40,497 bases of DNA from Myxococcales bacterium (GTDB taxonomy: Bacteria; Myxococcota_A; Bradymonadia; UBA7976; UBA1532). Location of the stretch: positions 1 through 40,497 of the forward strand of contig PCCS01000060.1 in NCBI GenBank assembly GCA_002731825.1, in the 5' to 3' direction. The number at the start of each line of letters is the position of its first letter. Position 1 is the stretch's first letter. Of this stretch, positions 14,389 to 23,796 are shown in pieces. Under the pieces are notes generated by a model that ran no database searches, was not told the origin of the DNA, and saw nothing but the letters and a program-made list of their open reading frames with translations. Made by a program: the position numbers and the translations under genes.

Positions 14389-17300
14389 ATGACAACGCGT
14401 AGAGGGTTATCAACTCTCGGGCTAATCTGGCTAGTTGTTTTCGGTGGTTGCGAGGACCCCGTTGGTACGACTGTGCCGCAGCGCGACATGTTTGTTCGGC
14501 AAATCACAGATATGGCTGCGATGACGGACACCCTTCGTCTTGACGGTGCCATGGTCATTCGAGAATGCGAAGCAGGAGAGACCCGGTCGTGCGGTTCGGC
14601 CATCGGCGAGTGCCTCGAAGGTCTGCAAGTTTGCAGTGAGAATGGCCTTTGGAACGGCCCCTGTATGGGGGCTGTCGATCCCATAGACGAGCTTTGCGAT
14701 GAAAAAGACAACGACTGTGACGGACTCACTGATGAAGTTTTCACTCTAGGCGGGACATGTAAGTATACCGACGACCGCGGTTTCGACCGGGATGGCCGTG
14801 TCTATTGTAATCTTGACGAAGGTGATCCGGAATACGGAATGCCCTATTGCCGTCCAGAAATCGATTGCAATATCGATGAAGATGGCGACGGTGTTGGTGT
14901 GTGCGATGACTGCGATGACGGCAACGCCATTAATTTCCCGGGAAATATCGAGCGTTGCGATTCCGTCGACAATGATTGCGATGAGCGGATCGATGAAAGC
15001 TTTGACCTGGACGCAGCCTGCCAAGTTGGCGATGGCATCTGTCGCGTCGGTGGTGAGACCGTTTGCGCGGCCAATGAAATGGAGACCACGTGCGTTGGCG
15101 AGCCCGGTGAGCCTGCAGATGAGATCTGCGATGGACTGGATAATGACTGCGATGGACTTCAAGACGAGGGCTTTAACCTGGCTGGCGAGTGTACCGTCGG
15201 CCTCGGTACCTGTCAGGTCGCTGGCTTTGTCATCTGCAATGCCGATGGGTCTGCGGGCTGTGATGCACAAGCGGGTATGCCCGGTGCTGAGACCTGTAAT
15301 GAACTCGATGACGATTGTGATGGTGTTGTTGATGAAGAACTTGGTCTAGGCGATGCCTGTTCAGTTGGACGCGGTATTTGTCAGCGGGATGGTGAGAACC
15401 GATGTAGCCCAGATGGGACAGGCGACGTTGTCTGTAGCGTCGAAGAAGGTGAGCCCCTCGAAGCGGAGAGCTGTAATGCCTTAGATGACGATTGTGACGG
15501 TGTTGTCGATGAAGGCAACCCAGACGGTGGTGCAGATTGCGATTCGGGCAATCCGGGCCGTTGCGGTCCTGGCATCGTGACCTGTGTGCAGGGCGGCCTT
15601 GCTTGCGTTCCGCAGGCCAACGGCATCGCTGAGGTCTGTAACGACTTAGACGATGATTGCGACCAGCGGATAGACGAAGTACCGGGCGTCGGCGAGCCAT
15701 GCAGTGCCGGTGTCGGTCTCTGCCAAACCAATGGCACACAGGTCTGCGAAATCGGGGTTGGTGTTGTCTGCTCGGCGTCCGCAGGTCAGCCCAATGCTGA
15801 GGTTTGCAATAATCAGGATGATGATTGTGATGGACGAACGGATGAGGGCAACCCCGGTGCTGGTGCTGCCTGTGAGACCGGTGAGCTGGGTCGGTGCCTT
15901 ATTGGCTCTTTGACCTGCGCAGACGGGTCACTTCAATGCGTACGGTCGTCCAATCCTGTAGATGAGTTTTGCAATAATGCCGATGATGATTGTGATGGTA
16001 TTATCGATGAAGTGCCTGGCGTCGGAGACGACTGTTCAGCCGGTATCGGCGCATGCCGCCGCGCTGGTCAGCGCGTGTGCTCCAACGGGGGCGGTCTTGT
16101 CTGTTCAGCGACAGCCGGTGCGGCCGTCGGTGAGCGCTGTGATGACCTTGACAACGATTGTGATGGGCGCGTCGATGAAATCTTTGCACTCCGTGCGCCT
16201 TGCACCGTCGGAGTTGGCGCCTGTGAAGTAGCCGGTCAAATGGTGTGTCGGGCTGATGGGCTTGATACAGAGTGTCGGGGTGAGCCAGGCTTACCTAGCC
16301 TTGAACAATGCGATGGTCTCGACAATGACTGCGACGGCACATCTGATGAGAATAATCCCGAGAGCGGAGGCGATTGCAATACGGAATTCGATGGCCTTTG
16401 CCAAGCTGGGATTCGGAATTGTCGAAATGCCGTCCTTGTCTGTGACCGTATCAACGAGCCTGCCCTCGAACGGTGCAATGGACTCGATGACGACTGCGAT
16501 GGCGCAATCGACGAGGATTTCCAACTCAATGAACCCTGTGCTGAGGGCATCGGTGCCTGTCGGACCGCAGGTGTAACTATTTGTAACGCTGCTCAGGATG
16601 GCTTGGCCTGTAGCGCGCAGGCTGCCGTATCGCAACCAGAACGGTGTGACGGACTGGATAATGATTGTGACAATATTATTGATGAGACATTCAACCTGAA
16701 TACCGAATGCGAGAGAGGCTTAGGCATCTGTTTGGCGCGAGGTCGGGTGGCGTGTACTGAAAATGGTCTTGCCGCCTGCAATGCCGAACCGTTGGATCCA
16801 TTGCCCAGCGAACTTTGCAATGGTCTGGATGACGATTGCGACGGGGATCTCGATGAGGAAAACCCGGAAGGCGGAGCGGCTTGTCCTGTTCAGGCGGAAG
16901 GCATTTGTGGAATCGGTATCGAAAATTGTTCAAATGGCGCGATCGTCTGCGTACCCAATGCGTTGCCAGGTGAATTACCTGAGGTGTGCGACGGACAAGA
17001 TAACGATTGCGACTCCAATTTAGACGAGGGCAATCCGGGTGGTGGCGAAGTGTGCGACACCGGCGCCCTTGGAGAATGTGGTCGCGGTACGACCCAATGT
17101 GCAGGCGGCTTCATTCAATGCTTTGCGGACTTTGCGCAAGCCCCTGAGACCTGTGATGAATTGGATAACGATTGTGACGGAACCGCCGATGAAGGGTTCG
17201 GGTTAGGTGACGCCTGTGATGGCGATGATGCTGACCAATGCGCCCGTGGGACTGTTGCCTGCGACCTAGCGACAGGGGGTACCATGTGTATCAACGATGA

Positions 17301-19338
17301 CGTGGTTGCAGAGACTTGCAATGACCGAGACGATGACTGTGATGGCATTGTCGACAACGGCTTTGACAAGTTAAATGACGTGACAAACTGTGGGTCCTGC
17401 GGCACTGATTGCCGGGATCCGGATCCCTTCAATCCAGGCCAGGAACTGCCCAACGCATCGTGTATCAGCGGTACGTGCTTCCAGACCTTCTATGTAGACG
17501 ACCGCAACGGGTCCAATACGAGCGGTGACGGGACAGATGCCAACCCATGGCGGACCATGAGTCATGCCCTCGATGGTCGCATCGACAGCACGCAGTACGC
17601 GGCCCGAATCTATGTCAAACCGGGTCGTTATTCATCAGACCAGTGGGTTGACCTAGCACAATGTGATGGTGATGGAGACGGTGATCCAAGCAATGATTCC
17701 TGTGCGACGCACACCATCGCCTGTGAGACCAATGGTGACCCTAGGACCATTGAGCGGTGCGCCAGCTGCGTTTGTTCTCCCGAACTGCAATGCGCCGGTG
17801 GCTTGTGTTCGATGCCTGAATCAGAGAGGGAAAATTTACCCATTCGAATGCAGGATAAGGTCCAATTGGTGGGTGATGGCTCTATCGACCACGTTGTGAT
17901 TGACGGTGGTATGCTCGCCTGCTTTCTCACTGAACTTCATCCAGACTGCGACATCCTACGGAAGCCCGATGGCGGCCAATTGGTTCGGGCTGAAAATATG
18001 GATGATGAGCCCATGATGGCCCGCGGTCGAACCTGCTACACCCTAGATGATAACCGCTGTATGCAGCCCGGTGACCCCAACTATTTGTTCTTATCTCGCC
18101 AGCCACGCTGGGGTGCTCATGGGTCACGGAATCTCTTATCCAATCTGACTTTGCTCAGGGGCAGTAATACGCGTAACCGAATCGGTACTGAAGAACCGAC
18201 TTTGTTTGTGACGACCCTGAACAACGGGATCTTTGAGGCGCCGCGTCAGACGAATTTACGGATTTCAAATCTGAAGATCGTCAAATCGCGTGCCGATACC
18301 GAGTATCCCGTGGCTGTATTTGGTAATTCCAACATCCTTTTTGAAGACACCCTCGTCGAAGGCTGTGAAGGGCGCGGTCCTAGGGGCTTGGTTTTAGCGA
18401 CGACCCAGCGTAACGGTGGGGCCATTTCCAGCACCGTCATCGACCGAGTCACGTTCCGAGGTAATGATGTCGGAGATGCCGCTGGAAGCGTGCGCGCACT
18501 TGTTCACACCAGTACTCAGCTGACCCTTCAAAATACCGTCTTTTCTAATAACATCGGCGGTGGTCTATACCTACAAGCGAACGGTAAGGCTCTTGTAAAT
18601 TACAACAGTTTTTCCAGGAATTCCTACTACCACATATACGTTCACCAAAACGTCAATAAGTCTGTAATTATTGCCAATAACTTATTTGCCAAAGAGACCA
18701 ATGATACCTATCTCTTCGTCCATTCTCAGGCGGAACCCGAGACCTTCATCTACAATAATATCTTTGACGATGATGACCCATTAGTTCGAACGGATCGGTC
18801 AGGCTACGGCACAGAAGAGCGTCTCAATGCACGGTCTTTTGCGAGCAATAACGTGCAGTTCAATCTCAACTTGGTCAATGCCGAGTCCAATAACTTGGCG
18901 CTCAGACCCGGTTCACCAGCCATCGATGCCGGTCAGCTCACACCGGTTCCGGACCCTAGACCGGTGACGCTGACAGCCGCTCAATGCGTGGATAATGCAG
19001 ATTGCCAATGTGATGGTAATGATTGCATTTGTATTAATGACGATGCCTGTACAACGGCCAATGCGAGAGATTCCAAGTGGAACCTGAATGCCGATATTTG
19101 CAACCAAGATGGGCTTTGTGAAGTCGATACTGTGACCGATACGGATAATGATGGTGCTGCAGATTGGATCGAATTAATCCTATTGGGTGATGAACACTTT
19201 ATCACCGAGACGCCAGAAACCATCGTATATGACACACCCTACAGCGTTCATCCAGCCTACGACTTGAACGGCTTCCTACGGCCCGAAGGCGTTGCCAGCG
19301 ACCAAGGCGCCATTGAATGGGCTCCTCCGGGCGATTGA
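14389..19338 (+). CDS. Giant MopE-type lipoprotein with 16 metal-binding repeats and a beta-helix domain
   Basis: A 1649-residue lipoprotein. The signal MTTRRG plus hydrophobic core ends in VFGGC, with Cys20 lipidated and Glu at +2. Sixteen copies of the motif D(N/D)DCDGxxDE follow, at about 56-residue spacing (see the separate repeat entry). They belong to the putative metal-binding MopE family and probably bind Ca2+. After CGSCGTDC, a beta-helix region starts at YVDDRNGSNTSGDG with PWRTMSHALD and continues through Asn-rich rungs (NNIGGGLYLQANG, NYNSFSRNSYYHIYVHQN). A TSP3-like stretch (DTDNDGAADWIEL) lies near the end. It should be exposed on the cell surface. No sorting signal is present at the C terminus. 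A convergent tatD gene follows across a hairpin. Confidence 0.93.
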   Translation: MTTRRGLSTLGLIWLVVFGGCEDPVGTTVPQRDMFVRQITDMAAMTDTLRLDGAMVIRECEAGETRSCGSAIGECLEGLQVCSENGLWNGPCMGAVDPIDELCDEKDNDCDGLTDEVFTLGGTCKYTDDRGFDRDGRVYCNLDEGDPEYGMPYCRPEIDCNIDEDGDGVGVCDDCDDGNAINFPGNIERCDSVDNDCDERIDESFDLDAACQVGDGICRVGGETVCAANEMETTCVGEPGEPADEICDGLDNDCDGLQDEGFNLAGECTVGLGTCQVAGFVICNADGSAGCDAQAGMPGAETCNELDDDCDGVVDEELGLGDACSVGRGICQRDGENRCSPDGTGDVVCSVEEGEPLEAESCNALDDDCDGVVDEGNPDGGADCDSGNPGRCGPGIVTCVQGGLACVPQANGIAEVCNDLDDDCDQRIDEVPGVGEPCSAGVGLCQTNGTQVCEIGVGVVCSASAGQPNAEVCNNQDDDCDGRTDEGNPGAGAACETGELGRCLIGSLTCADGSLQCVRSSNPVDEFCNNADDDCDGIIDEVPGVGDDCSAGIGACRRAGQRVCSNGGGLVCSATAGAAVGERCDDLDNDCDGRVDEIFALRAPCTVGVGACEVAGQMVCRADGLDTECRGEPGLPSLEQCDGLDNDCDGTSDENNPESGGDCNTEFDGLCQAGIRNCRNAVLVCDRINEPALERCNGLDDDCDGAIDEDFQLNEPCAEGIGACRTAGVTICNAAQDGLACSAQAAVSQPERCDGLDNDCDNIIDETFNLNTECERGLGICLARGRVACTENGLAACNAEPLDPLPSELCNGLDDDCDGDLDEENPEGGAACPVQAEGICGIGIENCSNGAIVCVPNALPGELPEVCDGQDNDCDSNLDEGNPGGGEVCDTGALGECGRGTTQCAGGFIQCFADFAQAPETCDELDNDCDGTADEGFGLGDACDGDDADQCARGTVACDLATGGTMCINDDVVAETCNDRDDDCDGIVDNGFDKLNDVTNCGSCGTDCRDPDPFNPGQELPNASCISGTCFQTFYVDDRNGSNTSGDGTDANPWRTMSHALDGRIDSTQYAARIYVKPGRYSSDQWVDLAQCDGDGDGDPSNDSCATHTIACETNGDPRTIERCASCVCSPELQCAGGLCSMPESERENLPIRMQDKVQLVGDGSIDHVVIDGGMLACFLTELHPDCDILRKPDGGQLVRAENMDDEPMMARGRTCYTLDDNRCMQPGDPNYLFLSRQPRWGAHGSRNLLSNLTLLRGSNTRNRIGTEEPTLFVTTLNNGIFEAPRQTNLRISNLKIVKSRADTEYPVAVFGNSNILFEDTLVEGCEGRGPRGLVLATTQRNGGAISSTVIDRVTFRGNDVGDAAGSVRALVHTSTQLTLQNTVFSNNIGGGLYLQANGKALVNYNSFSRNSYYHIYVHQNVNKSVIIANNLFAKETNDTYLFVHSQAEPETFIYNNIFDDDDPLVRTDRSGYGTEERLNARSFASNNVQFNLNLVNAESNNLALRPGSPAIDAGQLTPVPDPRPVTLTAAQCVDNADCQCDGNDCICINDDACTTANARDSKWNLNADICNQDGLCEVDTVTDTDNDGAADWIELILLGDEHFITETPETIVYDTPYSVHPAYDLNGFLRPEGVASDQGAIEWAPPGD
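14686..17365 (+). repeat. Sixteen coding tandem repeats of the DxDCDGxxDE type
   Basis: The motif recurs near 14701, 14967, 15136, 15307, 15484, 15649, 15817, 15983, 16151, 16322, 16487, 16661, 16829, 16999, 17163 and 17328, mostly 165-175 bases apart; the first gap is longer (about 266). Two spacer types occur. One is GNPxGG followed by GxC and a run such as GPGIVTC (copies 5, 7, 10, 13, 14). The other is VxGxGxCxxxGxxxC (most of the rest). The final copy reads DDDCDGIVDNG, with Asn replacing Glu. Codons vary freely between copies, so the array is conserved at the protein rather than the DNA level. It is not a CRISPR array. Confidence 0.9.
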
Positions 19339-19345
19339 TACCTGT

Positions 19346-19368
19346 GGCCATTGGACGCTCCGATGGCC
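19346..19368. terminator. Probable bidirectional terminator hairpin
   Basis: GGCCATTGG and CCGATGGCC form a 9-base stem (one G-U pair) around the loop ACGCT, in the 48-base gap between the convergent MopE-type gene and tatD. There is no clear U-tract on either side, so intrinsic termination is likely but not certain. Confidence 0.5.
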
Positions 19369-19386
19369 CGAATTCAAGCTATCTAA

Positions 19387-20166
19387 TCAATCCGTTGGAA
19401 GACTGAAGACACGCTCTGTGTTGCGGGTGGTTATGTACGCTAAATCTTCAAAAGATTGTCCCCGTAGTTCAGCGACAACTCGAGCTGTTTTTTCGACGAA
19501 GCTGGGTTCATTCCGTTTCCCTCGATGGGGGACCGGCGCCAGGAATGGCGCATCGGTTTCAACCAAGATTCGATCATCTGGAATCATGGATACGGATTCG
19601 CGAAGTCCTCTGGCATTCTTAAACGTAACGATGCCCGACAGTGAGATATACAGTCCCAGGTCCAATGCGCGCTGGCATTCGTCTTTGCCACCGGTAAAAC
19701 AGTGAATGATACCGCGTTGACCGACACCGACATTTTCAATGAGCGAGAACGCGTCATCAAATGCGTCTCGGACATGGATGATACATGGGTAATCAAGTCT
19801 CTCCGCAGCCTTAAGGTGCTTTTTAAAAAGTGCTTTTTGGCGCGTCCGACATGATACGTCATAGAAGTAATCAAGGCCTGTCTCCCCCACACCAACGACT
19901 TTTGGAGATGCCCAAAGAGTCTCCAAATGGTGCCAGTCTTCATCGACAAAGGCATCAACTTGGTGCGGGTGAATTCCGGCTGTTGAAAACACCATTGAAT
20001 GTTGATTCGCAAGTGCGGCTGCGTGGGTCGATGATTCAATTGTAGTTCCGATAGAAATGACTGTTGAGACACCGGCTGCTTGCGCCCTTTCGAGAACAGC
20101 TGGCCGATCATGGTCGAAACTATCGAAATCTAGGTGAGCATGGCTGTCGATGAGCTGAGTACCCAT
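19387..20166 (-). CDS. tatD: TatD-family metal-dependent DNase
   Basis: A 259-residue TIM-barrel hydrolase of the TatD family, normal in length. The metal-binding residues are all seen: DSHAHLDFD with His9 and His11, VGVGETGLDYFYD with its Glu, PCIIHVRDAF, IIHCFTGG, and the late Asp in LVETDAPFLAPVPHRGKRN. Family members are 3'-5' DNases/RNases implicated in DNA repair and fragment degradation in the cytoplasm. The ATG is preceded by AGGA six bases upstream, which overlaps the stop codon of the MopE-type lipoprotein gene eight bases away. The two are therefore read together, although no functional link is evident. Confidence 0.95.
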   Translation of the reverse strand: MGTQLIDSHAHLDFDSFDHDRPAVLERAQAAGVSTVISIGTTIESSTHAAALANQHSMVFSTAGIHPHQVDAFVDEDWHHLETLWASPKVVGVGETGLDYFYDVSCRTRQKALFKKHLKAAERLDYPCIIHVRDAFDDAFSLIENVGVGQRGIIHCFTGGKDECQRALDLGLYISLSGIVTFKNARGLRESVSMIPDDRILVETDAPFLAPVPHRGKRNEPSFVEKTARVVAELRGQSFEDLAYITTRNTERVFSLPTD

Positions 20167-20174
20167 GAATGGTC

Positions 20175-22532
20175 CTAACGCTGAAGGGGGTCTGTTCCGT
20201 CTATGAGAATTTCTTCACCGTCGGTACGGCCGTCTCCGTCGGTGTCTGCGCGATCTGGGTCCGTTCCGAGTTCATCTTCTATGACGTCGGGCACGTGATC
20301 GCCATCGACATCATTGGGCCGGTAAAAGCATACGCGTCCAAACCCATTGTCACCGCCAAAGCGACTGCCTTCATCGGCAAAGCCAATGATGGGAAGTCCG
20401 AATGGATCACTCGCCAGATTGACTCTCTTAAATATGTGACGCCGGTCTGCAATTGTATATGCTTCGAGAGAATAGATGCTTGAGACCTCGGTGAGCTTAT
20501 AGAGGTTGAGACCATCTTCTCGAAAGCCCAAAGCGCTGCGTAATCGGTAGCGCCCGGCAATCAGCAAACCCTCCTCGAAACTCATAATCGCCTGACTTCC
20601 ACCATGGCCCTCCGCATCGAGGTTATTCGTCCGAACTACACCACTTAGACCCTGGTCTATGGTTGAAATATACAGATTGCCATCACTGCCGATATCCGGG
20701 TCCGGTGGGACATCACCGTGGATGACCGTGACTTGGTTATTTTCGACCCAGATGCGCGGTCTAAAACCGACCCCGTTTTCGAAAACGCCACCAGGGGCTG
20801 CAACGGATAGCCACCGATTATTTTGTTTTGTTGTGATGCGAAAGCTGCGCTGACCGGAGTCGCGGTGCACAATAAATGGGGTGCCATCTACCATGACCAT
20901 ATCCAACTCGATTCCAACAATTGAATTGGCGACTGAATCGGCCAAGTCCCTCGACCATTGTCCATTGGCGTCCCGACTTGCGACAAAGAGCTGGCCTGCA
21001 TGGCGGTATGCGACAAGAACTCGATCATTATTGACAGTTATGGCGCAGTCTATACCTGCATCACCGTCCTCGGCCACCGTCTCAGTGACCCAGTCTCCAT
21101 CGGCTGACTTGTATGCGTAGTACAAGGTGCTGGACCGTGCATTTCTGTAACACACGTGGGGGGCTTGATCGGCAATGATCACATCCGTGTCGAAGATTGG
21201 ACGGTTTGGAAAAAGAGCAACTCGACTCTGAATTCGACTATTTGAATGAGTCCCGTCTCGGTTGACTTGTGTGAGATACAAATTCCCTTGGATTAGAGAC
21301 GAGCGCGTCACAAAAATATCGCCCAAGGCATCGACGGTCATATCCAATGCAATGTTCTGGTTATTATCGGCAAGACAAAAACGGGTGAGCTGCCGTTCGG
21401 GGGGGGAGCAGAATCTGTCGGCGGCTTCATCAACATGACCATCACAGTCGTCGTCCAATTGATTCTCGACTTCACAATTTGGCTCGAACGCGGCAACGCA
21501 CTCTGATGTGTCCGCCTCACAAATAAGCGAGCCTTGCGCGCATTGGCCGAGCTGTTCAGTTTCACAGGCGAATCCGCGTACATCTTCTCCGCTGCGGCCA
21601 TCGCAATCGTCGTCTTGACCATTGCAGGGGTCTGCCGGATGGGCATCTGTCTCACAAATCAATTGACCGGCTTGGCAAATCGTCGTCGCGCGCCTTGGGC
21701 AGTCAGGCCGTGCCCACCCGGGGTCGCACGGTTCGCCGGCTCCCTGAGTATTCTCATCGACCCGGCCATCGCAATCTTCATCTGTGCGGTCACAGGTCTC
21801 CATTTCACCGTTCGAATCAGAGATGCAGCGCATCCGGCCGTCTTCGCATTGGCGTGTACCTGGACCACAGATACCAGCTTGCCCTGTTTGGCAAACAGCA
21901 CCGACATTTGGCGCGTCTTCGTCGGTTGTGCCATCGCAGTCGTTGTCCAAAGAATCGCATACCTCTGCACTTGAATTTCGAATCGGTCTGCATTGGATCT
22001 GACCGTTCGTGCATCGAGTTTGGCCCATTTGGCATACGCCCAGCAAATCGGTTTGGCAGTCTAATCGAGCATCACCGGCATTCTCATCTGTTCTGCCATC
22101 GCAATCATCATCGAGGCCGTTGCACATCTCAGCCACAGGTCTACACAGGTTCATATCCACCAAGGGCCCTGCATCTTCGCCGGTCGGCTCTGAATCTATT
22201 TCGGCCACCATATCGGTGACAACCATATCGCTCACGTCCATATCGGCCATGAGCGCCTGATCGAGATTCGTCCCAGCATCCATTAAGGGGGCTGCCATGT
22301 CTGGTATCAGTACGGCTGCATCGCCATCCATGTTTGCCATCGCATCGGTATTTACGGATGCATCAGCGGCGCTCCTATCTGGTTGTGTTGGGGCGAGCCC
22401 ACCATCGGACGGTGTTGGGTTGTTCATCCCATCCATTTGATCTGTCATTGGTTGACCGCCATCACCAGAATTGGAACAGGCTGATAGAACAAGCACCAAG
22501 AAGAAAAACGGTAAAGGGAATTGTCGTCTCAT
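20175..22532 (-). CDS. Second MopE-type lipoprotein with five repeats and a propeller-like domain
   Basis: A 785-residue lipoprotein with signal MRRQFPLPFFFLVLVLSAC (Cys19, Ser at +2) and a GGAG site five bases before the ATG. A Met/Asp-rich low-complexity linker runs to about residue 130. Five MopE-type motifs then occur between about 135 and 375: LDDDCDGRTDE, LDNDCDGTTDE, TDEDCDGRVDE, QDDDCDGRSGE and LDDDCDGHVDE, the fourth having Ser-Gly in place of the usual residues before Glu. Repeated beta segments (DALGDIFVTRSSL, HVCYRNARSSTLYYAYK, TPFIVHRDSG) suggest a beta-propeller over residues 390-730. The end is TSP3-like (DTDGDGRTDGEEILIDG) and should bind Ca2+. It is a surface-protein paralogue of the gene at 14389, on the opposite strand. 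Confidence 0.9.
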   Translation of the reverse strand: MRRQFPLPFFFLVLVLSACSNSGDGGQPMTDQMDGMNNPTPSDGGLAPTQPDRSAADASVNTDAMANMDGDAAVLIPDMAAPLMDAGTNLDQALMADMDVSDMVVTDMVAEIDSEPTGEDAGPLVDMNLCRPVAEMCNGLDDDCDGRTDENAGDARLDCQTDLLGVCQMGQTRCTNGQIQCRPIRNSSAEVCDSLDNDCDGTTDEDAPNVGAVCQTGQAGICGPGTRQCEDGRMRCISDSNGEMETCDRTDEDCDGRVDENTQGAGEPCDPGWARPDCPRRATTICQAGQLICETDAHPADPCNGQDDDCDGRSGEDVRGFACETEQLGQCAQGSLICEADTSECVAAFEPNCEVENQLDDDCDGHVDEAADRFCSPPERQLTRFCLADNNQNIALDMTVDALGDIFVTRSSLIQGNLYLTQVNRDGTHSNSRIQSRVALFPNRPIFDTDVIIADQAPHVCYRNARSSTLYYAYKSADGDWVTETVAEDGDAGIDCAITVNNDRVLVAYRHAGQLFVASRDANGQWSRDLADSVANSIVGIELDMVMVDGTPFIVHRDSGQRSFRITTKQNNRWLSVAAPGGVFENGVGFRPRIWVENNQVTVIHGDVPPDPDIGSDGNLYISTIDQGLSGVVRTNNLDAEGHGGSQAIMSFEEGLLIAGRYRLRSALGFREDGLNLYKLTEVSSIYSLEAYTIADRRHIFKRVNLASDPFGLPIIGFADEGSRFGGDNGFGRVCFYRPNDVDGDHVPDVIEDELGTDPDRADTDGDGRTDGEEILIDGTDPLQR

Positions 22533-22738
22533 AAGTCTCCGTAGCGCCGATCATGTCATGCAGTGCTTGGGTCTACACTACCATACTCTGGCTGGTCTGT
22601 GATGCATTGCTTGACGTCCGATACCCAACATAAAATCAAGTTTTAAGCTCACTTTGGCTCTGACACCCAGCAATTTGGAGGTCTGGTTTTAGCAGCCTGT
22701 GCTATTCTGATCATACGTCACCGATTGGAGATGGGCGT

Positions 22739-23383
22739 ATGAGAGTTTTCCCTATTCTGATTTATCTTGTGATGAGCGGATGCGCGGGCGAAGGGATCTA
22801 TGAGACCGATATGGAGACCCGGGGGTCTTCCAGTACAAATGGATATGACTCAAGTCCAGGGCCGACGCCAGGTGCGCGTTTCGATGCCCAGACCCGACCC
22901 AACCCACAAGCATTCGATCTGGGTATGGCGGGAGACCGTTATATTCCCCCGGTCCGCCCCGATGCGGGTACGCTGAGCAATACGGACCGCCTCAACCAAT
23001 GCGTTGAACGGATGACAACCTTCATTCGGGACACAGCAACGTCCGTCGGATGTGGACAGTTCGACGAAGAGGACCGATTAAATGGCAGCTCGGGTTATAA
23101 CCAAGGCCGGCGGTCAGCGGCTTGTATTAAGTTGAGTTGCCAAGGCACGCTCGTCGAAGGACACAATGGAATCCCCGCGGCTCGGACCTGTTCTGAACTC
23201 AATGATCTGACTACTATTTTGGACCGCGCTCTGGAACAAGCAATCGACGGGGGGTGTTCCGAACCACTTTTCCAAATTCGAGTTATCGACCTCGATGACT
23301 TTGTTGGCGGAGAGCCATGCGACCAAATCAGCTGCGGTTTAGACGATGCAGGTGATCCAATTACCATCGACAATCGGAATTAG
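22739..23383 (+). CDS. Small cysteine-containing lipoprotein of unknown function
   Basis: A 214-residue product with a lipoprotein signal (MRVFPILIYLVMSGC, Cys15 followed by Ala). GGAG lies eight bases before the ATG. Residues 20-75 are Pro/Gly/Asp-rich and probably disordered. The rest has about nine cysteines in spaced pairs (NQCVERM, SVGCGQF, AACIKLSCQG, GGCSEP, PCDQISCG), consistent with disulfides in an exported domain. I do not recognise the family. The 206-base gap before it is shared with the divergent MopE-type gene and should contain both promoters. It ends with a 4-base overlap with the convergent VOC gene. Confidence 0.75.
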   Translation: MRVFPILIYLVMSGCAGEGIYETDMETRGSSSTNGYDSSPGPTPGARFDAQTRPNPQAFDLGMAGDRYIPPVRPDAGTLSNTDRLNQCVERMTTFIRDTATSVGCGQFDEEDRLNGSSGYNQGRRSAACIKLSCQGTLVEGHNGIPAARTCSELNDLTTILDRALEQAIDGGCSEPLFQIRVIDLDDFVGGEPCDQISCGLDDAGDPITIDNRN

Positions 23384-23796
23384 TCGGTTTCGAAGACGTT
23401 CTTGATGTCGGCGAATGCTTTGAACTCAAGTGCATTACCGCTCGGATCCCTCAGAAACATGGTGGCTTGCTCGCCAGGCTGTCCGGCGAATCGAACGCGG
23501 GGCCCGATTTCAAAATGAGCCCCGTATGTGATCAGTTTTTCTTTGAGTAAATGCCAGGTTTCCAGATCCAGGATACAGCCGAAATGAGGAATGGGCACCC
23601 GATCACCGTCCACCGCATTTTGAACTGAATCGCTCACAGAACCTTGCGTCAGATGAGCTGATATTTGGTGACCAAACAAGTCGAAGTCAATCCAAGTCTC
23701 CGCTTCTCGACCGGATCTACATCCCAAGGCATTTACATAGAAGTCTCGGGTCTGCTCAAGGTCGGCGACAGGAAATGCTAAGTGGAAGAGGGTCAC
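23380..23796 (-). CDS. VOC (glyoxalase/dioxygenase) family protein
   Basis: A 138-residue protein with the vicinal-oxygen-chelate fold. It has two beta-alpha-beta-beta-beta modules: FHLAFPVADLEQTRDFYVNALGC starts the first (written here in part as FHLAFPVADL and FYVNALGC), and PHFGCILDLETW starts the second. His5, the His in IPHFG and the Glu in GNALEFKAF are the likely metal ligands. The end RDPSGNALEFKAF is typical of the superfamily. The substrate cannot be read from sequence. The start is GTG and overlaps the nadE stop (GTGA), so it is translated after nadE. Confidence 0.88.
   Translation of the reverse strand: MTLFHLAFPVADLEQTRDFYVNALGCRSGREAETWIDFDLFGHQISAHLTQGSVSDSVQNAVDGDRVPIPHFGCILDLETWHLLKEKLITYGAHFEIGPRVRFAGQPGEQATMFLRDPSGNALEFKAFADIKNVFETD

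Noticed and set aside
14746..15270. Long minus-strand open frames inside the MopE-type gene
   Set aside because: They arise from the biased, repeated Asp/Cys/Gly codons of the real gene on the other strand; they have no ribosome binding site and only low-complexity products.
14686..17365. Regular repeats that might be read as a CRISPR array
   Set aside because: Spacing is about 168 bases, the repeats are in frame, and they conserve protein rather than DNA sequence.
21695..22219. 174-residue plus-strand frame and other plus-strand frames inside the second MopE-type gene
   Set aside because: Shadow of the repeat array; the product is His/Arg/Ser-rich with no domain.
22533..22738. Promoter boxes in the gap between the second MopE-type gene and the small lipoprotein
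   Set aside because: TATTCT near 22700 is a possible -10 box, but no -35 box at proper spacing could be supported.
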